Below are positions 1 to 5,251 of a DNA stretch of 6,316 bases, piece by piece. The first letter of the stretch is position 1, and every line of letters begins with the position of its first letter. The stretch covers positions 1 through 6,316 of the forward strand of contig CAYFJO010000579.1 in assembly GCA_964343305.1 (NCBI GenBank), given 5' to 3'. This DNA is from CAYFJO01 sp964343305 (GTDB lineage: Bacteria > Planctomycetota > Planctomycetia > Pirellulales > Pirellulaceae). The position numbers and the translations under genes are program-made. The notes beneath the pieces were generated by a model. It searched no databases. It worked only from the letters and a program-made list of their open reading frames with translations, and was not told the origin of the DNA.

Positions 1-340
1 AAGCGAAGCTTGTTTCTTTCTTGGGATCGAGAAACTCTCGATGCGATTCCGGTAGAAAGATAACACGGGTGATGCCGGTATGCAGTGGGTATCGACCTGT
101 TAGAATTTGCGCCCGCGTCGGCGAACAATAGGGGCATGAGAAACAATATTCGAATCTCATACCATCACGAGCGAGTTGGTCGATGTGTGGCGTTTTATAA
201 GAAAGCCCGCCATAACATCCAACGCACTCCATACCCAAGTCATCTGCCATGATAAGGATGATGTTGGGTTTTTCCGCGGCGAGTAGAGTCGTCGACACGG
301 TACAACCGAGTAGCATTGCGAAAGAACAGATGTATTGCAT
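1..340 (-). CDS. Sulfatase (alkaline phosphatase superfamily), N-terminal part, cut by window edge
   Basis: The first 113 residues of a secreted sulfatase, which hydrolyses sulfate esters, often on polysaccharides in planctomycetes. After a hydrophobic leader comes KPNIILIMADDLG (residues 24-36), the typical sulfatase start with the metal-binding Asp pair. The catalytic motif CSPTR (residues 72-76, bases 113-127) follows, then the conserved LTGRYP. Cys72 is the residue converted to formylglycine in this family. The leader (about residues 1-22) looks like a signal peptide ending in LLAAE; LLGC at residues 10-13 also resembles a lipobox, so a lipoprotein is possible. ATG at 340 is the simplest start. 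In-frame GTG codons at 343 and 355 are alternatives before an upstream in-frame stop, and no strong Shine-Dalgarno favours any of them. The remainder lies beyond base 1. The substrate cannot be told from this part. Confidence 0.93.
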   Translation of the reverse strand, partial: MQYICSFAMLLGCTVSTTLLAAEKPNIILIMADDLGMECVGCYGGLSYKTPHIDQLARDGMRFEYCFSCPYCSPTRAQILTGRYPLHTGITRVIFLPESHREFLDPKKETSFA

Positions 341-419
341 CACAACAAAACTCACGATCTAAGAAATCAACCACAGTACGCAAGACCATGTGTGTCTTGG
401 TCAGCGGACTGCGGAAGCG

Positions 420-604
420 ATGACCCTATCATACATTGAAGCTGATTCGGCTAAAACCTCTTCAACCTCACACCACCCTCGATCAACTCCATGCTGAAAC
501 GTCTGCCCGAGAAGGGATTTATTCGCCGCATTCCCCGCAAGGCCCGTGCAATCGAACTCACCATTGATCCGGAATTGATCCCGCCACTTGAACAACCAAT
601 TTAG
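420..604 (+). pseudogene. LexA-like winged-helix DNA-binding protein, frameshifted remnant
   Basis: Read from 458 to the stop at 602-604, this encodes LFNLTPPSINSMLKRL followed by EKGFIRRIPRKARAIEL. That is the recognition helix and wing of the LexA-type winged-helix domain found in small DNA-binding proteins (family pattern roughly TPPSVHxMLxxLExKGLIxRxPxxARSIEL). In that frame a TAA at 452-454 blocks translation upstream. The preceding residues of the fold, SYIEADSAK, continue in a different frame (420-455, beginning at an ATG at 420). One base appears to be lost near the AAAAC at 453-457. I see no good ribosome binding site and no LexA autocleavage domain. The most likely reading is a decayed short regulator; a sequencing error at the A4 run is the alternative. 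An ATG at 491 could start a 37-residue peptide, but it would lack most of the DNA-binding fold. Confidence 0.6.
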
Positions 605-852
605 ACAAACAACTTCTCTCTCACCAGTGGAAAATCAGTTGGGGTTACGACCTGACGTTTCCCATGACGGCGTTGCCGCTGGGCCAGTCGCGTCGGGCGT
701 GTGGCTTTTGCGCTTTGCATCCTTGCCAGTCGGCGTCGATGGATATCGCCCTGCTGAAGCGTACGGGGAGTTCCGATCAACGTTTGTTTGAAACCGTGAA
801 TCGCGAGGGACGACGAAAAAGACCCCAACTGGCCGCAACACTAAGTGAGCGG
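605..852. other. Stretch with no recognisable gene
   Basis: About 250 bases between two gene remnants. Open frames of 60-75 residues occur on both strands, but none has a good ribosome binding site, a recognisable motif, or a composition I can assign to a family. I see no tRNA, terminator hairpin or repeat. Since both flanks are remnants, this may be further decayed coding DNA. Confidence 0.4.
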
Positions 853-1249
853 TCAGCCGAAGGATTCGGTTTCACGCGCGAGCACTTTTTTTCCCGCCAG
901 GATCGATTTCACAGCCTCTTTCACATAATGCCGTTTGACCGATCCATCGTCAGCGTTGTCGTCGAACCCGCCGCGATAGCGCATCAGCCCCTTGCCATCG
1001 ACAATCACGAAAGTACACGTCTGCTCAATCCCAAAGTACGAGGCCAACGACGCATCGTCGTCTCGCAGCACAGGGAAATCGAACTTTTTGCGACTTAGCA
1101 TACTCACCCATGGCAGCCGCCGAATCACCCGAATTGCTGCTAACGCCCAGGAAAACCACTTGCGTCTCTTTTTTTGCCTCACGAAACGATTCCGGGAAAA
1201 CTTCGGGACCAGGAGTTGACAGGCGTCGCGGGTCGACATAGGATATCAG
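853..1249 (-). pseudogene. Redoxin (AhpC/TSA thioredoxin-fold) remnant, 5'-truncated and frameshifted
   Basis: The C-terminal part reads FDFPVLRDDDASLASYFGI, then TFVIVDGKGLMRYRGGFDDN, then VKEAVKSILAGKKVLARETE. This is the second half of planctomycete-type redoxin-domain proteins (thioredoxin fold, peroxiredoxin-like). The part before it, QVVFLGVSSNSGDSAAAMGE followed by YAKSQK, fits the same family but lies in another frame (codons starting at 1240 and every third base below). The two join if one base is removed from the T5 run at 1085-1089, giving YAKSQKFDFPVL. Upstream, an in-frame stop at 1250-1252 cuts the frame, and the N-terminal half that should carry the CxxC or peroxidatic Cys region is absent. 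The frame ends at SFG with TGA at 853-855, where relatives usually continue with a Cys. A working enzyme is very unlikely. Confidence 0.72.
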
Positions 1250-1268
1250 TCAGTGATACTACCTGACT
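1248..1268. promoter_or_regulatory. Inverted repeat, candidate operator of the BlaI-type operon
   Basis: AGTCAG (1248-1253) and CTGACT (1263-1268) form a perfect 6-bp dyad around a 9-base spacer, TGATACTAC. It lies about 150 bases upstream of the repressor start. BlaI-family repressors bind dyads and usually control their own operon, so this is a candidate operator. The sequence does not match the classical TACA/TGTA-type BlaI box, and a dyad this short can arise by chance. Confidence 0.25.
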
Positions 1269-1313
1269 TATTTTGGGTACGTGTCGCCAGTAAGCATCGT
1301 TCGAGAAACAACT

Positions 1314-1368
1314 GTCGCAGCTACGCTCGGCAGAGCGTGGAGGTCCGCCGTCTGGCGACGGCAGCTAC
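1314..1368. repeat. Paired-hairpin intergenic repeat of planctomycete type
   Basis: Two adjacent perfect stem-loops are flanked by direct copies of GCAGCTAC (1317-1324 and 1361-1368). Hairpin one is ACGCTC (1323-1328), loop GGCA, GAGCGT (1333-1338). Hairpin two is GCCGTC (1347-1352), loop TGGC, GACGGC (1357-1362). Both have 6-bp stems and four-base loops. From memory, closely similar CCGCCGTCTGGCGACGGC elements recur between genes in planctomycete genomes, which suggests a REP-like dispersed element. No T-run follows, so it does not look like an intrinsic terminator, although a hairpin in the 5' leader of the operon mRNA could affect its expression. Confidence 0.55.
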
Positions 1369-1405
1369 AGGCAAATAGTAACTTCAATACGTGTGTCCGC
1401 CTTAT

Positions 1406-1413
1406 GAGAGGAG
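1406..1413 (+). promoter_or_regulatory. Ribosome binding site that fixes the repressor start
   Basis: GAGAGGAG lies 7 bases before GTG 1421. This favours GTG 1421 over the longer in-frame GTG at 1391, which has no comparable site and would add ten residues not typical of the family. Confidence 0.7.
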
Positions 1414-1420
1414 CAGATTC

Positions 1421-1831
1421 GTGGGTCGATTGTTTCGTGACGTGACCGATGGCGAAATCGGTGTTCTAAACGTCCTGTGGGAACAGGAGGTGGCGACGAT
1501 TCGCCAACTGACAGATGCTATCTACTCCGAAGGAACCCCCGGGCAGTACGCAACCGTTCAGAAACATCTCGAGCGGTTGGAAGCAAGACGCTACGTCATC
1601 CGGAACCGGAGTGAACGTACCCATCTCTTCCGAGCGGCGATCGGCCGTGATGAACTTATCGGCTGGGGGCTGCAGGAACTGGCGGACGGCGTTTGTGGCG
1701 GATCGGTGGCATCGCTGTTCGCCGAGCTGGTGAAGCCAAATCGGCTTTCGGCTCCTCAGCGGGAGTCGCTGCGGAAGCTGGTGGCGGAACTCGATCGTCA
1801 GGTGAAAGAAGCGAAAGAACGCTCCCCATAG
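1421..1831 (+). CDS. BlaI/MecI-family transcriptional repressor
   Basis: A 136-residue winged-helix repressor of the BlaI/MecI family (penicillinase repressor type), the usual family length. The N-terminal DNA-binding domain is clear: LTD-like start VTDGEIGVLNVLWEQ (8-22), helix TIRQLTDAIYSE (26-37), then the recognition helix region YATVQKHLERLEARRYV (43-59) and the wing ending in HLFRA (68-72). The C-terminal helices, SVASLFAELV (95-104) and LSAPQRESLRKLVAELDRQV, form the dimerisation part. BlaI is inactivated by cleavage near residue 101 when its BlaR1 partner is triggered; SLF at 98-100 sits in the equivalent area, but cleavage here is inference. It is followed after 76 bases by the gene for an M56 membrane protease, the standard partner. 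It probably represses its own operon. GTG 1421 was chosen from its Shine-Dalgarno. Confidence 0.93.
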   Translation: MGRLFRDVTDGEIGVLNVLWEQEVATIRQLTDAIYSEGTPGQYATVQKHLERLEARRYVIRNRSERTHLFRAAIGRDELIGWGLQELADGVCGGSVASLFAELVKPNRLSAPQRESLRKLVAELDRQVKEAKERSP

Positions 1832-1896
1832 ATGGTTGCCGGGTCGCGGCACGCATCCGCCGGACTGGTCTGGACCATTGGCGAGGGTGGGGCGAC

Positions 1897-1902
1897 GGAG
1901 GT
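1897..1902 (+). promoter_or_regulatory. Ribosome binding site that fixes the M56 protein start
   Basis: GGAGGT lies 5 bases before ATG 1908. The frame is open further upstream to a TTG at 1836, but that start has no Shine-Dalgarno and would put a Pro/Arg-rich stretch before the first membrane segment. Confidence 0.75.
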
Positions 1903-1907
1903 CTGCG

Positions 1908-4900
1908 ATGCTGGAAATAGCGCTGTCGAATGCATTCATGGCGGTCGTGGTCGCACTCGTGGCGGCTTGGGTAGCTGGTCGGAAATCGCATCCTGCGCTG
2001 GCACATACGCTTTGGCTGTTGGTCTTCATCAAGCTGCTTACGCCACCCCTGGTTGTCATACCTGTACCCTTCCTTTCCGCAGGCGAGGATACCCGCGCGG
2101 TGGCGGCTGTGGAGTTGGACGGTGGCCGCGATCGCCCGTTGCAGGCTGAACTGGATCGCCAATTCGTCGAATCACAGCACGACCTCCCAAACCTGGGCCC
2201 GCCAGATTCTCGGTTGTTGCCTGGGAGCGAGAATACGCTGCCGCGTGCGCCTTCCGCACGCGAAACCGCCTCGCCTTCGGGCCCTCCGCCGAGTGCGGGA
2301 GCAGTCCGCGTCGAGTCGGCGCCGGCCGAACAGAGTTGGTTCTGGGCGGTCTTGGGTGTTCGCGGGCTTGTTGCCGTCATTTGGATCGGGGGCTCGCTGC
2401 TCTGGCTCGGGGTGGCCGTGAGCCAAGCACGGCGGATATGTCGTGTATTGGCCTTCGCCCGTCCAGCTCCGCGAGAGCTAGTCGAAGAAGTCCGGCAACT
2501 CGCGGGACGTTTGAACCTACCCCGATGTCCCAAGGTCTACGTGGCATCGGGCCCCATCTCGCCAATGGTTTGGCCCATCGGTCGCCAAGTGCGGATTCTC
2601 TTACCAACGGAGCTACTTGACCAACTCAGCCCCGAAGAACGATCGACGGTGTTGGTACATGAACTGGCTCACGTGCGACGACGTGATCACTTGGTTCGAT
2701 TCGTCGAGTTCGTCGGCATGGTCCTGTACTGGTGGCATCCGGTGGTCTGGTGGGCTCGAGCGCGATTGCGGCGTGCAGAGGAGGAGTGCTGTGATGCGTG
2801 GGTTGTGAACACCTTGCCCAATTCGGCACAGACCTATGCCGCCGCGTTACTCAAAGCAGTCGATGTCTTCAGCCAATTATCCAATCGCCACCCGATCCTG
2901 GACCCGATGGGAAACGCTGCGGCAACTACTACCCGTTTACTGGAAAGGAGGCTGACCATGATCTTTCGCCAGGCAACTCCACTACACCTGGGACGCGCCT
3001 GGGGCGTTTTTCTGCTTTTGCTCGCGGCACTTGTCCTGCCGATCGTGCCGGGGCGAGCATCCCGGGCGACAGCGTCGCAGAACGCGACGGCGGAGCCTGA
3101 AACGAGCGAGGCGTCTATCCAGGCCGACGCCTCCGCGCCTGCCGACGAGAGTGCCGACGCACCCAACAACGATTCCTCGCAAAATGCCAACGAGGGGCTG
3201 CCATTTAGGCTTTTCGATCCCTTCGCTGGGAAGCTGGGACTTGGCTGGAAACCCGTGCGTCCCGATCCCTCGCATGTCTCCCTGACAAGCACCCCCGGGA
3301 AACTGACGATCACCACGCAGCCTGGGAGTATCTACGGCGACGAATTGGATGTGGAGCACGCGGTCGCGGCGAAGAACATCTATCTTATCCCCAACCCGGC
3401 CCCCGGAAATGCGGGCTTCGTGGTAACCACCTGCATCGAATCATTTCATCCCAAGAAACCCTACCAGCAGGCCGGCTTAATCGTCTACAACGACGACGAC
3501 AACTATCTGAAATGGGTCATGGAGTTCGCCCGATACGCCCCATCGTTCACTTTCATCCACGAGACGAATCGCAGCACGGTCGGCGACTACAATGCTGTAC
3601 GCAACGAGCCCAATCTGGATCGCTTCTGGCTCCGGATAATGAAGCGGGGGAGTTTCTACCAGTACGCCTATAGCATCGACGGTGAAGAGTTCACCGTCGT
3701 GGACGAAATCGCGTGGGGCGGCCGAGCGCCGCGGTTTATTGGCATCCTCGCCAAGAACGACCGAGTGCCCGATGAGATCGACGCTATCTTCGATTTTCTC
3801 GAAGTCCGCTCGTTGACTCCTGAGGAGAAGAACGAACCCGCGTTCCAGGAAAGGCAGAAGCTGCAAGGCATGTGGGACGTGGTCTCCTGCAAATCTGACG
3901 GCAAGTTGCTCGAGGAATTGCCTCTTTCCCGGCTTGCGTTTGACGGGTCGCACCTGACGGTCACCGAGGCCGAAAACTCCCTTCAGACGGAATATACCGT
4001 GGAGGTGACCGACGGACGGAAGGAACTCGTACTACGCTCGGGACTCTTCCCCCGGAGCCGCGGATCGGCGCGGGGATGGGAGGAGCTCCTACTACGCTCG
4101 GGGCTCTTCGGCCAAAGCCGCGGATCGGTGCGGGCTCTGTACCGACTGGAAGACAATACGCTTGTGCTGGGCGTAGATGCCCGCCCTGGAGCCCCCGCAC
4201 CCAAAGAATTGGAGACCCGCGAGGGTGACAAGCGTTTACTGTTGAAGCTGAAACGTACGCCTGCGGACGTAGCTTCCGCAATCCGGAGAAACGCGCTGTC
4301 CGCGAAGGACTTTTTCCTTCGACTGGACGCGAATCACGACGGTCATCTCACACTTGAGGAATTCACTGCTGACTGGGCGACTCCGGTAGCGGTCGGCCGG
4401 GCGACCGAGGTGTTCCGTCTTGCTGATCGTGATAAGAATGGCCGAGTGACCTTCGACGAATATCAGAAGAAGCCGAACAAGGCGGCCTTCCTGCTACTGG
4501 ACGTGGACCTGGACGACAGACTGACGCTTAGCGAGGCCTCCTCGGGCACCCCTGTGAAAACCGTCTTGCCGGGTCGGGCGCGGGCCGTATTCGAGTTGAT
4601 CGACAAGGACGACGACGGCACGCTAACCCTCGAGGAATATACCACCCGTCCGCCGGAGTTCCAGTTCGTGAAACTGGACAGGAACGATGATGGTCGCCTG
4701 TCGTTCTCGGAGTACTCAGCAGGAAATCAACGTTTGGTTCGGACCAGCCGGATTCGACGTGTCTTCGCGGCTCTTGACCGCAATGGTGACGGGAACCTCA
4801 GCCTCGAAGAGTTCACAGACAAGCCGCAGGTAGCCCTGTTTGGCAGGTTAGACGCAGACGCCGACGGCAAGTTGAGTTTACAGGAATTCACCAACCCGAG

Positions 4901-5207
4901 GCGCACGCCGGAACAAGTGGTGGCTGCCAAGAAGGGGTTCGCGCAAAAGGATTCCGATGGCGACGGCTCACTCTCGTTCAAGGAATACGCCTTCCGCGGC
5001 GAGGACGACGAATTCTGGAAGGCAGACAAAAACGGCGACAATCGTCTCAACCGCGAGGAGTTCGAGGTCAGCCAGATTTGGAGAGTAGCCGGCGATCCGC
5101 AGGCCGCCTTCAGATCGCTTGACCGGAACCGTGACGAAAACATCTGTTTGAACGAGTTTCGGAATCGCCCCGACTCGACTCGGCCGAACGCGGCAAACGA
5201 TCCATAG
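1908..5207 (+). CDS. BlaR1-like M56 membrane metalloprotease with a ConA-like / TIGR03067 / EF-hand sensor region
   Basis: A 1099-residue membrane sensor protease. Likely TM segments are about residues 6-24, 31-52, 144-171 and 363-381, the BlaR1 arrangement. Between TM3 and TM4 is the cytoplasmic zinc protease: VLVHELAHVRRRD (248-260, HExxH at 251-255) and EEECCDAWVV (291-300), which carries the third metal ligand Glu. After TM4 comes an acidic Ala/Ser/Asp-rich linker (383-430), expected to be outside the cytoplasmic membrane. Next is a concanavalin-A-like beta-sandwich of the DUF1349/beta-xylosidase C-terminal kind (about 431-636; note QAGLIVYNDDDNYLKW and YAYSIDGEEF). A TIGR03067 domain (about 645-783; LQGMWDVVSCKSDGK, RLEDNTLVLGV) and ten EF-hand loops (807-1083) follow. 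Classical BlaR1 is about 600 residues and ends in a penicillin-binding domain, which I do not see here. By analogy it senses an external signal and relieves repression by the adjacent BlaI-type protein. The ligand is unknown. Confidence 0.93.
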   Translation: MLEIALSNAFMAVVVALVAAWVAGRKSHPALAHTLWLLVFIKLLTPPLVVIPVPFLSAGEDTRAVAAVELDGGRDRPLQAELDRQFVESQHDLPNLGPPDSRLLPGSENTLPRAPSARETASPSGPPPSAGAVRVESAPAEQSWFWAVLGVRGLVAVIWIGGSLLWLGVAVSQARRICRVLAFARPAPRELVEEVRQLAGRLNLPRCPKVYVASGPISPMVWPIGRQVRILLPTELLDQLSPEERSTVLVHELAHVRRRDHLVRFVEFVGMVLYWWHPVVWWARARLRRAEEECCDAWVVNTLPNSAQTYAAALLKAVDVFSQLSNRHPILDPMGNAAATTTRLLERRLTMIFRQATPLHLGRAWGVFLLLLAALVLPIVPGRASRATASQNATAEPETSEASIQADASAPADESADAPNNDSSQNANEGLPFRLFDPFAGKLGLGWKPVRPDPSHVSLTSTPGKLTITTQPGSIYGDELDVEHAVAAKNIYLIPNPAPGNAGFVVTTCIESFHPKKPYQQAGLIVYNDDDNYLKWVMEFARYAPSFTFIHETNRSTVGDYNAVRNEPNLDRFWLRIMKRGSFYQYAYSIDGEEFTVVDEIAWGGRAPRFIGILAKNDRVPDEIDAIFDFLEVRSLTPEEKNEPAFQERQKLQGMWDVVSCKSDGKLLEELPLSRLAFDGSHLTVTEAENSLQTEYTVEVTDGRKELVLRSGLFPRSRGSARGWEELLLRSGLFGQSRGSVRALYRLEDNTLVLGVDARPGAPAPKELETREGDKRLLLKLKRTPADVASAIRRNALSAKDFFLRLDANHDGHLTLEEFTADWATPVAVGRATEVFRLADRDKNGRVTFDEYQKKPNKAAFLLLDVDLDDRLTLSEASSGTPVKTVLPGRARAVFELIDKDDDGTLTLEEYTTRPPEFQFVKLDRNDDGRLSFSEYSAGNQRLVRTSRIRRVFAALDRNGDGNLSLEEFTDKPQVALFGRLDADADGKLSLQEFTNPRRTPEQVVAAKKGFAQKDSDGDGSLSFKEYAFRGEDDEFWKADKNGDNRLNREEFEVSQIWRVAGDPQAAFRSLDRNRDENICLNEFRNRPDSTRPNAANDP
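4021..4140 (+). repeat. 60-bp in-frame tandem duplication inside the TIGR03067 domain
   Basis: Bases 4021-4080 and 4081-4140 are two consecutive copies. The first 54 positions match at 46, including ACTACGCTCGG and GCCGCGGATCGG; the last six have diverged. They encode 20-residue units, KELVLRSGLFPRSRGSARGW (705-724) and EELLLRSGLFGQSRGSVRAL (725-744). As 60 is a multiple of three the frame is kept. The level of identity suggests a fairly recent duplication. Confidence 0.93.
4326..5156 (+). repeat. Ten EF-hand calcium-binding loops in five pairs (C-terminal part of the M56 protein)
   Basis: Loops start at residues 807, 840, 865, 899, 924, 957, 982, 1015, 1040 and 1072. Examples are DANHDGHLTLEE, DRDKNGRVTFDE, DRNGDGNLSLEE and DSDGDGSLSFKE. 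All ten keep Asp at position 1, Asp/Asn at 3 and 5, and Glu at 12. The central Gly is replaced in the third (Asp), ninth (Asn) and tenth (Glu), so those may bind more weakly. Spacing alternates between about 33 and 25 residues, giving a higher-order unit of about 58 residues. This fits growth by duplication of EF-hand pairs. Calcium binding is a strong expectation from the motifs; its effect on the protease is inference. Confidence 0.92.
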
Positions 5208-5210
5208 TTT

Positions 5211-5227
5211 ACACTACTAATTACTGT
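5211..5227. promoter_or_regulatory. Imperfect inverted repeat between the M56 gene and the next gene
   Basis: ACACTA (5211-5216) and TACTGT (5222-5227) pair at five of six positions around CTAAT. It lies in the 44-base gap between the two genes. It could be an internal operator or promoter element, or chance; both this dyad and the one at 1248-1268 contain ACTAC. Confidence 0.15.
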
Positions 5228-5236
5228 CCCGATTGC

Positions 5237-5242
5237 GGAGGT
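5237..5242 (+). promoter_or_regulatory. Ribosome binding site of the secreted protein gene
   Basis: GGAGGT lies 9 bases before ATG 5252, which is directly followed by a signal peptide. This supports that start. Confidence 0.75.
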
Positions 5243-5251
5243 GCCCAAGTA

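Noticed and set aside
664..1098. Plus-strand open frame of 144 codons
   Set aside because: Its second half is antisense to the redoxin remnant, and the first half has no motif or ribosome binding site.
1314..1368. Hairpins read as an intrinsic terminator or a CRISPR unit
   Set aside because: No T-run follows the stems, and there is only one element with no regularly spaced repeats or spacers.
1836..1907. Longer N-terminus of the M56 protein from TTG 1836
   Set aside because: There is no Shine-Dalgarno at 1836, while ATG 1908 has GGAGGT at ideal spacing directly before the first membrane segment.
1466..2533. Long open frame on the minus strand, 355 codons
   Set aside because: It lies opposite the repressor and M56 genes, is rich in Arg/Ser/Pro as antisense frames of GC-rich genes are, and has no family motif.
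3894..3905. SDGK at residues 663-666 as a penicillin-binding SxxK motif
   Set aside because: It falls inside the TIGR03067 domain start (LQGMWDVVSCKSDGK), and I see none of the other transpeptidase motifs in a suitable arrangement.
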